This document shows, one piece after another, positions 17,846 through 24,511 of a DNA stretch of 34,418 bases. The translations under genes and the position numbers were made by a program. The stretch covers positions 1 to 34,418 of the forward strand of contig CAMBQP010000039.1 of the NCBI GenBank assembly GCA_945869955.1, read 5' to 3'. Origin of the DNA: Schlesneria paludicola DSM 18645 (GTDB lineage Bacteria > Planctomycetota > Planctomycetia > Planctomycetales > Planctomycetaceae). Within the stretch, counting starts at the first letter, position 1, and every line of letters begins with the position of its first letter. Below the pieces are notes generated by a model. The model did no database searches. It was not told where the DNA came from and saw only the letters and a list, made by a program, of their open reading frames with translations.

Positions 17846-18724
17846 ATGCATTCCAGACTTCAACGTACGCTGATTCGACCAGCAAGTTACTCGGGTTTCG
17901 GGTTTCTGACGGGGGCGAACATCAACGTTCATTTTCATCCCGCTGCCGACAATTATGGGATCCGTTTTCAACGTATCGATTTACTGGGGACTGAACCAAT
18001 TCCGGCTCGGTTGGAATTCGTCCTTCCCCGTCAACGGCGAACGGCCATTTCCAATGGTTCCGCTACAGTGGAATTGATCGAGCATGTGATGGCCGCACTC
18101 GCGGGTTTGCAGATCGACAACTGTTTGGTCTGTCTGGATGGCCCCGAATTACCCGGTGCTGATGGATCGTGTCTGCCGTTTGTCCAAGTCCTGCAGGATG
18201 CCGGGATTGTGACGCAGTCGACACGCCGCGAAACGCTTGTCCTACGCGCCGATGCGAGAACCAAGCCGGGGAGCGACGATGCCGAGATTTCCGCAGGTCC
18301 CGTCTTCCGCCGCACGCTGGTGATCAGCTACGAACTGGACTACGGCCCTCGATCTCCCATCAAGCCCCAATTATTAACCTTTGAATTTGCTCCAGAGACC
18401 TTCGTGGCCGATATCGCTTATGCCCGAACCTTCATTCTGCAAACCGAAGTGGCAGCACTTCAGTCGCAGGGTTATGGGTCACGGGTGACCGAGAAAGATC
18501 TGTTGATCTTCGGCCCGGACGGGGTGCTGGGCAATCAGTTACGAGCTGCTGACGAATGCGTCCGGCATAAGATCCTCGATTGTATCGGCGATTTTGCGTT
18601 GCTCGGATGCGACGTGCACGGGCACTTTCGAGCGTATCGTTCGGGACACAATTTGAACCACGAGATCTGCCGAAAGGTCCAGGCCTCACAAGTCGTACCC
18701 CAGCTCGTTCGACGAGCCGCATGA
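17846..18724 (+). CDS. lpxC: UDP-3-O-acyl-N-acetylglucosamine deacetylase
   Basis: LpxC removes the acetyl group from UDP-3-O-acyl-GlcNAc, the committed step of lipid A synthesis, with a catalytic zinc in the cytoplasm. The 292-residue product (E. coli 305) keeps all key residues: Glu79-His80 (VELIEHVMAAL), His241 and Asp245 (VRHKILDCIGD) and His268 (FRAYRSGHNLNHE), matching E. coli Glu78/His79, His238/Asp242 and His265. GPELPGADGSCLPFV corresponds to the GPEVPIMDGS region. The usual GxHTG of the N-terminus reads GFLTG. ATG 17846 is preferred over in-frame GTG 17837, because the GTG lies inside the likely ribosome site (AGGGTGAG). It is followed by lpxA after 111 bases. It is not fused to fabZ, unlike the Bacteroidetes form. 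Confidence 0.95.
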   Translation: MHSRLQRTLIRPASYSGFGFLTGANINVHFHPAADNYGIRFQRIDLLGTEPIPARLEFVLPRQRRTAISNGSATVELIEHVMAALAGLQIDNCLVCLDGPELPGADGSCLPFVQVLQDAGIVTQSTRRETLVLRADARTKPGSDDAEISAGPVFRRTLVISYELDYGPRSPIKPQLLTFEFAPETFVADIAYARTFILQTEVAALQSQGYGSRVTEKDLLIFGPDGVLGNQLRAADECVRHKILDCIGDFALLGCDVHGHFRAYRSGHNLNHEICRKVQASQVVPQLVRRAA

Positions 18725-18835
18725 ACACCAAGAATCCCGTTGGCACTGACAGCAGATACCATCGGGTGTCCCCAATCATGACCATTGAATTTTCAATAAT
18801 GTTTCATATCGAGCGACTTCGTGAAGGACGACACC

Positions 18836-19681
18836 ATGACAAGAACGATTTCCCCTTTGTCGCAAGTGGATCCTCAAGCGCAGATCGGCGAAGACGTCGA
18901 AATTGGCCCCTTCTGCGTGGTTGGCCCGCATGTCACGATCGGCAACGGTTGCAAACTCGACAGCCATGTGGCACTTGTCGGACACACGACGATTGGACAG
19001 CGTAATCGCTTTTTTCCCGGATCGGTGATTGGGGGAGAACCTCAGGACATTGGTTACACGGGTTCTGCCACCAAGGTCGAAATCGGCAACGACAATCTCT
19101 TTCGTGAAGGGGTCACGGTGAATCGTGGCGCCGACAAGGAAGATGGCATCACCCGGATCGGTGACCGCAATTTCCTGATGGCCAACGCGCACGTCGCCCA
19201 CAACTGTCATGTTTTCAATAATGTGATCCTTTGTAATGGGAGTCTGCTCGGGGGGCATGTGCATGTGCAGGACTATGCCATCGTCTCGGGGAACTCGGTC
19301 GTCCATCACTTTGCGACCCTGGGAACCGGCTGCTTTATCAGTGGTGGTTGTCGGGCGCCACAGGATATCCCTCCGTATATGCTGGCCGCCGGCAGCGACA
19401 ACCCCGAGATCATTACCGTGAATGTCGTCGGGATGCGCAGACGGGGAATCTCAGAAAACGCCATTAGCCTTGTCCGCCAAGCCTTCAAGCTGATGTTTCG
19501 CGAACATATCAAGCTGCACGAAGTCCGCCAGCGGCTGGCCGATCAGACCGAGGGGTCATTGCCGCTGGAGCTGATGACCCTGTTGAATTTCTGTGAAGCC
19601 TCGTCCCTGGGGAAAAACGGACGGGCACGCGAGGCCCTGCGAAATACACCCGCTGCCAGCGTCGAGCAGAAAGCGGCTTAA
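18836..19681 (+). CDS. lpxA: UDP-N-acetylglucosamine (or GlcNAc3N) O-acyltransferase
   Basis: LpxA transfers a hydroxyacyl chain from acyl carrier protein to the sugar nucleotide, the first lipid A step. The 281-residue protein is a left-handed beta helix: hexapeptide repeats fill residues 1-180 (for example VEIGPFCVVGPHVTIG and ATLGTGCFISGG), with the helical C-terminal domain from about 190. The catalytic His is His122 in NAHVAHNCHV, equivalent to E. coli His125. ATG 18836 follows GAAGGA by 7 bases; the in-frame GTG at 18821 overlaps that site. It sits between lpxC and a Gfo/Idh dehydrogenase resembling GnnA, so its acceptor may be the 3-amino sugar UDP-GlcNAc3N, as in Acidithiobacillus and Leptospira. 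The sequence alone does not decide this. Confidence 0.95.
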   Translation: MTRTISPLSQVDPQAQIGEDVEIGPFCVVGPHVTIGNGCKLDSHVALVGHTTIGQRNRFFPGSVIGGEPQDIGYTGSATKVEIGNDNLFREGVTVNRGADKEDGITRIGDRNFLMANAHVAHNCHVFNNVILCNGSLLGGHVHVQDYAIVSGNSVVHHFATLGTGCFISGGCRAPQDIPPYMLAAGSDNPEIITVNVVGMRRRGISENAISLVRQAFKLMFREHIKLHEVRQRLADQTEGSLPLELMTLLNFCEASSLGKNGRAREALRNTPAASVEQKAA

Positions 19682-19708
19682 ATGATCGAATAGAATTTCC
19701 ATGATTCG

Positions 19709-19732
19709 GGATACTCGGGAGGATACTCGGGA
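19709..19732. repeat. perfect 12-base tandem duplication
   Basis: GGATACTCGGGA occurs twice head to tail (19709-19720, 19721-19732) in the 212-base spacer between lpxA and the dehydrogenase gene. No other element stands out in that spacer. Confidence 0.85.
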
Positions 19733-19893
19733 CACTCAAGTTTTTCTCGACACGGCCTGTGATCGAACGTCGGATCGAATTCCGGTTGCTGACCCCGATC
19801 GTTCGCTCGAGACCAAAGTGGAATCCGGCTGCGGACTTCACCAGAAAATCAATATTGCGAATAAATACTGTGCCTGACGACAAGGTTGACACA

Positions 19894-20979
19894 ATGAAAC
19901 GATTACGCGTGGCGGTAGTGGGTGTCGGTGCTCTGGGTCGACATCATGCCCGAATCCTGAGCGAGATGGAGGGTGTCGAGTTGGTGGCTGTGGCAGACAG
20001 TCAGGAACAACGGGGTCAAGAAGTCGCGACCCGACATCAGACACGCTGGGTTGCTGACTACCGTGATTTACTGAGCGAACGTGCGGTGGATGCCGTCTCG
20101 GTCGTGGTGCCGACGGTGGCTCATCGTCAGGTGGCGGGTGCATTTCTGGAATGCGGAATTCCGGTGCTGGTCGAAAAGCCACTGGCCGGAAACGTAACCG
20201 AAGCCCGCGAGCTCGTTGCACTGGCATCCCGACACCATGCATTGCTGCAGGTGGGGCATATTGAACAATTTAATCCTGCGTTCCAGGCAGCAAAAAAAGC
20301 GATCGTTGCACCAAAATATCTCCGCTGCGAACGGACAAGTACCTACACGTTTCGCTCAACCGACATTGGGGTCGTATTAGACCTGATGATTCACGATATC
20401 GACCTGGTGCTGTCGCTGGTGAAAAGCCCGCTACGCCGCTGTGAAGCCTTTGGGATCGGCGTCATGGGCCAGAATGAGGATGCCACACAGGCTCGACTCT
20501 ATTTTGAGAATGGGTGTATCGCGGATCTCACCGCTAGTCGAATCAGTCCCGTTGCCTCCCGTTCGCTGACCGCCTGGTCCGCTGCAGGCTGTGTGACGGT
20601 CGACCTGCATCAGCGTACGGTACAACGTTTTTCCCCGAGTGAAACTTTGTTCCAGGGGACATCCCCCTTGGAACAGGCTGCACAGCCCGGTGCGGATCTG
20701 GAAGCCTTGAAGAAAGAGGTTTTCGGTCGGTTTATCCACAGCGAAGCGTTATCCGTTGAGCAAAACGGTGCCGATGCCCTGACACAAGAATTGCGGGAAT
20801 TCACGCACTGCGTGGTTTCAGGCCAATCGCCCCACGTGAATGGGGCGCAGGCGCTGGAAGCGATGATCGTGGCGGGAAAAGTTTTGGAACAAGTTGCCAA
20901 TCACCAGTGGGATGGGAATCCCCACGGTCCCATCGGGGCCTATCCCTTCGTCACGACTCCGCTGCGCAAAGCCGCTTGA
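19894..20979 (+). CDS. Gfo/Idh/MocA-family dehydrogenase, GnnA-like, next to lpxA
   Basis: The 361-residue protein is an intact NAD(P)-dependent Gfo/Idh/MocA dehydrogenase. The Rossmann loop is GVGALGRHH (residues 10-18), the catalytic Lys lies in VEKPLA (94-96), VGHIEQFNPAF follows (about 120-130), and the substrate-side motif is DLMIHDIDLVLSL. The GHIExFNPA stretch and the place right after lpxA recall GnnA, which oxidises the 3-OH of UDP-GlcNAc so that a transaminase (GnnB) can make UDP-GlcNAc3N for lipid A. No GnnB-like aminotransferase is in the window, so this is an inference; other sugar-nucleotide substrates are possible. ATG 19894 has AAGG 8 bases upstream and begins exactly at the first Rossmann strand, so the 45 extra in-frame codons upstream are not used. 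Confidence 0.9.
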   Translation: MKRLRVAVVGVGALGRHHARILSEMEGVELVAVADSQEQRGQEVATRHQTRWVADYRDLLSERAVDAVSVVVPTVAHRQVAGAFLECGIPVLVEKPLAGNVTEARELVALASRHHALLQVGHIEQFNPAFQAAKKAIVAPKYLRCERTSTYTFRSTDIGVVLDLMIHDIDLVLSLVKSPLRRCEAFGIGVMGQNEDATQARLYFENGCIADLTASRISPVASRSLTAWSAAGCVTVDLHQRTVQRFSPSETLFQGTSPLEQAAQPGADLEALKKEVFGRFIHSEALSVEQNGADALTQELREFTHCVVSGQSPHVNGAQALEAMIVAGKVLEQVANHQWDGNPHGPIGAYPFVTTPLRKAA

Positions 20980-21029
20980 TGCGGTGACGACGAGTCTATT
21001 TCTACGAGTCGTTTCTGGGCCCAGGTCTG

Positions 21030-22034
21030 TTAAAACCAGGCGCGCTTATCGACCTGAGTTGCCGGGGGTTCGCCACGAACAAAACGGCGGATGTTTTCGA
21101 GCAACGTTTCCCGATGGCGTTCTGCAATCCGCAGTGATGCTGCTGCCACGTGCGGTGTGATGATAACATTGGGCATCTGCCACAGCGGATGATCGGCTGG
21201 CAGTGGTTCGGGGTCACACACATCCAATCCCGCACCACCCAGCTCGTGATGGCGAAGCGCCTCGGTCAGGTCCTGCAGGTCCACAATCCCACCGCGACCA
21301 ATATTGATCAGGATTCCCGATTTTTTCATTTGCTGCAGCAGAGGTCGTCGAAACAACTGGCGGGTCTCGGGTGTCAGTGGAGCGGCAATCACGACGTAGT
21401 CAGCCTCGCGGACGAGATCGGTCAATCGGGATGTTGGCCAGACCTCTTCGAGTACGCCGGGGACCTGACGACGAACGGGATCGACACCGATCAGCTTCAT
21501 TCCAAATGCCGCAGCCCGTCGCAAAATTTCGGCACCAATACTCCCGACGCCAATCACTCCGAGCGAGCAATCCGATAAATGTTGATGGGCTCGATCCATC
21601 GGTAGAACCGTCCCCGGTGCATTCACAAAATCGACGACATAGGACTGATCACCGACCGGAGACCAACGTCCTTGCGATTGCTGCCTGAGATAGACGTGCA
21701 GGTTGCGGGCAAAACAAAGCACAAAACCCATCACATGGTCCGCAACCACATCGGAAAACAAACCTCGCATGTTACTCAGCACGCAGGGATGCTCGATCAG
21801 TTCTGGAAAGAGATAGTGTTCGAGACTGGCTGTCGGAGATTGGACCCAGCGCAGCTTGCGGGCCCGATTCAATAACTCGGGTGTCAGCTTGCCATAGAAG
21901 GCATCCGCCTCTTCAATCGCCATCAAGGCCTGCTCGAATGTTGATGCGTTCACGACCTGCATGGGGTCTGCTGCCGAGCAAACCTGAAGAAAACGACCTT
22001 CATCAAGCGGGGGAAAGAGGACCAATTTCATCAT
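21030..22034 (-). CDS. D-2-hydroxyacid dehydrogenase family protein
   Basis: NAD(P)-dependent D-isomer-specific 2-hydroxyacid dehydrogenases reduce 2-keto acids or oxidise D-2-hydroxyacids. The 334-residue product shows the nucleotide-binding block LGVIGVGSIGAEILRRAAAFGMKLIGVD in the middle. The catalytic Arg lies in NIGRGGIVD, the Glu in DVCDPEPLPADHPLW, and the His in ITPHVAAAS. The N-terminal part has the family RKLRWVQSPTASLEHYLF block. A Met-Met pair at 22034/22031 starts the conserved fold (MKLVLFPPL); the longer frame to 22244 has no similarity-like content. No strong ribosome site is seen. It is transcribed away from the CsrA-like gene and has no same-strand partner. The exact substrate (glyoxylate/hydroxypyruvate, phosphoglycerate or other) cannot be told; the length is short for SerA. 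Confidence 0.92.
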   Translation of the reverse strand: MMKLVLFPPLDEGRFLQVCSAADPMQVVNASTFEQALMAIEEADAFYGKLTPELLNRARKLRWVQSPTASLEHYLFPELIEHPCVLSNMRGLFSDVVADHVMGFVLCFARNLHVYLRQQSQGRWSPVGDQSYVVDFVNAPGTVLPMDRAHQHLSDCSLGVIGVGSIGAEILRRAAAFGMKLIGVDPVRRQVPGVLEEVWPTSRLTDLVREADYVVIAAPLTPETRQLFRRPLLQQMKKSGILINIGRGGIVDLQDLTEALRHHELGGAGLDVCDPEPLPADHPLWQMPNVIITPHVAAASLRIAERHRETLLENIRRFVRGEPPATQVDKRAWF

Positions 22035-22144
22035 GTCGCGGTCTTTGCTGAGGGGACAAGTACGAGCAGGTGACGGGTTGGCTGGAGATCCTCGCCCGCT
22101 CGATGTCAAGGATCTTGGGGTCGCATTTTTCACTTTAAAAAACA

Positions 22145-22175
22145 TCGACGTTTCGACTTGCTCTCGGGATACAAT
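22145..22175 (+). promoter_or_regulatory. weak promoter candidate before the CsrA-like gene
   Basis: TACAAT (22170-22175), five of six matches to the minus-10 consensus, has a TCGACG minus-35-like hexamer (22145-22150) at a long 19-base spacing. It lies 80 bases before the start codon, in the divergent spacer with the dehydrogenase. Confidence 0.3.
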
Positions 22176-22255
22176 GACGGCAGAATACCGGCCCCGTGTT
22201 GGTTCCCTGGAACCTTCTGGCATCACTCGATTCATGCCCCTCATGAGGTCGCTCG

Positions 22256-22492
22256 ATGCGAAGTTTTTTGCGTGCTGAGAACGAATGTTTAACAGTGGGT
22301 TCGGTACAAATCAATGTGCTAGAGGTCCGGCACGATTCGGTCAAGCTGGGGATCCTCGACCCCAATGCTTCTCCGAGTTATCGTGAAGAAATCCTTTACT
22401 CTCGTGCTGATGATGGTGACGACGATGCAGAATCGATCTTCGAGCCAATGGAGTTTCATGGGGCCGATCCGATTGCGATGCGGGTACACTGA
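22256..22492 (+). CDS. divergent CsrA-family RNA-binding protein
   Basis: CsrA/RsmA proteins are small dimers that bind GGA motifs in mRNA leaders and control translation. This 78-residue protein aligns without gaps to nearly the whole CsrA core: FLRAENECLTVG corresponds to ILTRKVGESIVIG, VQINVLEVRHDSVKLGI to the central strands, and the block YREEIL to the hallmark HREEI with the RNA-contacting Arg. Differences are FLRAE in place of LTRRV (a possible loss of the first RNA contacts), ASPSYREE in place of VxVHREE, and an extra tail of about 25 mostly acidic residues (ADDGDDDAESIFEP). ATG 22256 is fixed by the alignment. It lies 60 bases upstream of uppS and is probably cotranscribed with uppS and cdsA. 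A reduced or different RNA specificity is likely. The call is by family pattern, not by search. Confidence 0.75.
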   Translation: MRSFLRAENECLTVGSVQINVLEVRHDSVKLGILDPNASPSYREEILYSRADDGDDDAESIFEPMEFHGADPIAMRVH

Positions 22493-22537
22493 CCCAGTGG
22501 GCTTGCTCTTTGCGTGACCTCAAGGACACAATCCAGT

Positions 22538-22543
22538 GGAGGT
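22538..22543 (+). promoter_or_regulatory. ribosome binding site fixing the uppS start
   Basis: GGAGGT lies 9 bases before ATG 22553 and downstream of the in-frame GTG at 22514, so translation starts at 22553. Confidence 0.8.
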
Positions 22544-22552
22544 ATCTCGCAC

Positions 22553-23362
22553 ATGGTCTTTTCAGCGGTTTCCAACAACTCTCTGCCAACTCCGGTACGT
22601 CGTTCTGCCGACGATCCGTATACCCTTGCGCAGATTGCGGAATTCGGCTTGCAGGCAGATCAATTGCCGCGCCATGTTGCGATCATTATGGACGGAAATG
22701 GTCGTTGGGCTCAGGCCCGTGAATTACCCCGCATCGAAGGGCATCGCCGTGGCGTTTCGAGTGTCCGTACGGTGATCGAAAACTGTTCTCGACTGAATCT
22801 ACAGCAATTGACGCTGTACTGTTTCAGCAGTGAAAATTGGAAACGACCGCTGCTCGAACAAAAATTTCTGATGCAACTGCTCGAACAGTATTTAATTGAA
22901 GAGCGGGCAGAGATCGAGCGTCAAAATTTGCAATTTGCCGTGATCGGACGGCGTGAGGCTTTGGGTGAAAGCGTCAATCGCGAGATTGACCGGACCTACC
23001 AGACCGCCCGCGACAATACCGGCATGCGATTGTGCCTAGCGATCAACTACGGTAGCCGCAGCGAAATCGTGGATGCGGTGCAGAAGATTGCCAAAAAGGT
23101 AGCGACGGCGGAACTGGATGCAGGACAAATTGATGAAGCGACGATTGAAGCGCATCTGGATACGGCAGGAATGCCCGATCCCGATCTGGTCATTCGGACT
23201 GCGGGAGAAATGCGGATCAGCAACTACTTGCTCTGGCAAATCAGTTACGCAGAATTATGGGTGACGGAAAAATGTTGGCCTGAATTTGGCCAGGTCGAAC
23301 TGTTCGCAGCGCTGCGTGACTTTGCCCAGCGTCAGCGTCGATTTGGTGGTTTGTCGAACTGA
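22553..23362 (+). CDS. uppS: isoprenyl transferase / undecaprenyl diphosphate synthase
   Basis: UppS is a cis-prenyltransferase that extends farnesyl diphosphate with isopentenyl diphosphate to the C55 carrier used for cell-wall and O-antigen precursors. The 269-residue protein keeps the family signatures: IIMDGNGRWA with catalytic Asp47, EGHRRG, FSSENWKRP, LCLAINYGSRSEIVDA, and RTAGEMRISNYLLWQISYAELWVT near the C-terminus (the RxxGExRxSxFLLWQ block). A head of about 40 residues is longer than in E. coli. The stop codon TGA is part of the GAGGT ribosome site of cdsA, so the two genes are tightly coupled. The preceding gene is the CsrA-like protein. Confidence 0.96.
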   Translation: MVFSAVSNNSLPTPVRRSADDPYTLAQIAEFGLQADQLPRHVAIIMDGNGRWAQARELPRIEGHRRGVSSVRTVIENCSRLNLQQLTLYCFSSENWKRPLLEQKFLMQLLEQYLIEERAEIERQNLQFAVIGRREALGESVNREIDRTYQTARDNTGMRLCLAINYGSRSEIVDAVQKIAKKVATAELDAGQIDEATIEAHLDTAGMPDPDLVIRTAGEMRISNYLLWQISYAELWVTEKCWPEFGQVELFAALRDFAQRQRRFGGLSN

Positions 23363-23369
23363 GGTTCCA

Positions 23370-24299
23370 ATGCTCATCTGGCGACTTCTGGTTTCGGCGA
23401 TTTTGATTCCCTTGTTCGCAGGGGGATTCTATCTGGATATGCGGCTGGGACCCTCGGCCCCGATCTTGCTGGCGATCATTCTGACGCTGGCCTTATGTGG
23501 CGCCCGCGAGATGGTCGACTTACTTTGGACTCGATCGTTTACACCGAATAAAGTGATCGTTTCGGCCTGTTGTGTGCTGGTGACGGCTGCCGCCTGGTGG
23601 GGACGTTTTGGCAACATGCCAATTCAGATTCCCTCGGATGACAACACACTTGCTCAAGTGATGCTGGCGTATGCGATGACGATTCTGGTGCTGTTTCTGC
23701 TGGCGACCTATCGGTATCGAGAGCCGGGGGCGAGCATGGAAACACTGGGGGTCGAGCTATTAATCGTCAGCTACATCGGGGTCTTGATGGGGGTCTTCGC
23801 ACAATTACGCTGGGTTGCTGGAAGCGAAGCGGGATATCTGGTGATTGGCTCGCTGCTGGTGGTTACCAAGGGAGGGGATGTCGGCGCGTATTTCCTGGGT
23901 CGCCTGTTTGGCCGCCGAAAACTCGTCCCGTTACTTTCTCCGGGGAAAACCTGGGCGGGAGCGGTTGGGGCGTTGATCGGTTCGGCAAGCAGCGCGGTTC
24001 TGTGGCTGCACTTTGCCACCCCACTCTTCAGTCCAACAGGCGAGGCTTTATGGCAGCCCCCTTGGTGGCTCGTCTCGGCCGTCTATGGCCTGATCTTGGG
24101 TGTCACCGGATTAGTCGGCGACTTGTGCGAGTCACTGATCAAGCGGGATGTGGGAAAGAAGGACTCGTCAACGCTGCTGCCGGGATTCGGTGGATTACTC
24201 GATTTGATGGATAGCGTTCTTTATGCGAGTCCCGTGGCATATGTGCTCTGGAAAACCCTTCCGCTGGTCACCTGGAAAGCCCTGCCACTGGTGATCTGA
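23370..24299 (+). CDS. cdsA: phosphatidate cytidylyltransferase
   Basis: CdsA makes CDP-diacylglycerol from phosphatidate and CTP, the branch point of phospholipid synthesis, in the inner membrane. The 309-residue product has about seven or eight hydrophobic segments and the C-terminal family region: GGDVGAYFLGRLFGRRKLVPLLSPGKTWAGAVG, GDLCESLIKRDVGKKDSSTLLPGFGGLLDLMDS. Compared with the classic signature (SxxKRxxxxKDxxxxxPGHGGxxDRxD), the His of HGG is Phe and the Arg of DRxD is Leu. The Lys-Arg, Lys-Asp and terminal Asp are kept. ATG 23370 is used because GAGGT overlaps the uppS stop and the first membrane helix begins at once. The last residues form a small repeat (WKTLPLVT, WKALPLVI). It ends the csrA-like/uppS/cdsA operon and converges with the esterase gene. 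Confidence 0.93.
   Translation: MLIWRLLVSAILIPLFAGGFYLDMRLGPSAPILLAIILTLALCGAREMVDLLWTRSFTPNKVIVSACCVLVTAAAWWGRFGNMPIQIPSDDNTLAQVMLAYAMTILVLFLLATYRYREPGASMETLGVELLIVSYIGVLMGVFAQLRWVAGSEAGYLVIGSLLVVTKGGDVGAYFLGRLFGRRKLVPLLSPGKTWAGAVGALIGSASSAVLWLHFATPLFSPTGEALWQPPWWLVSAVYGLILGVTGLVGDLCESLIKRDVGKKDSSTLLPGFGGLLDLMDSVLYASPVAYVLWKTLPLVTWKALPLVI
24248..24295 (+). repeat. imperfect 24-base tandem duplication at the end of cdsA
   Basis: Copies at 24248-24271 and 24272-24295 differ at a few positions, mostly silent or conservative, and encode the repeated C-terminal octapeptide WKxLPLVx. The duplication lies in frame and extends the protein by eight residues. Confidence 0.75.
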
Positions 24300-24448
24300 A
24301 CTTTTTCTCGTTCAACGACCAACCCAGTGCGCGGCTGCGAAATTTCCGTTTTCCGTTTTCAGAATCTTAAAATTCCTCTCTTCCTATTCGTGCGATTCGT
24401 TTGATTCGTGGTTCACAATCTTCGCATTTTTTGATTTGTCCTGCACAC

Positions 24449-24479
24449 GCTGAGTCAATTGAGGGCCAACTGACTCAGC
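24449..24479. terminator. hairpin between convergent cdsA and esterase genes
   Basis: GCTGAGTCAATTG (24449-24461) pairs with CAACTGACTCAGC (24467-24479) with one mismatch and a 5-base loop. No strong T run follows on either strand (the plus-strand upstream side is T-rich), so it may be a bidirectional but weak terminator. The rest of the 212-base gap is T-rich and empty. Confidence 0.5.
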
Positions 24480-24511
24480 GGTCAGATCGCAGAACCGGTG
24501 TCGCAGCGGGA

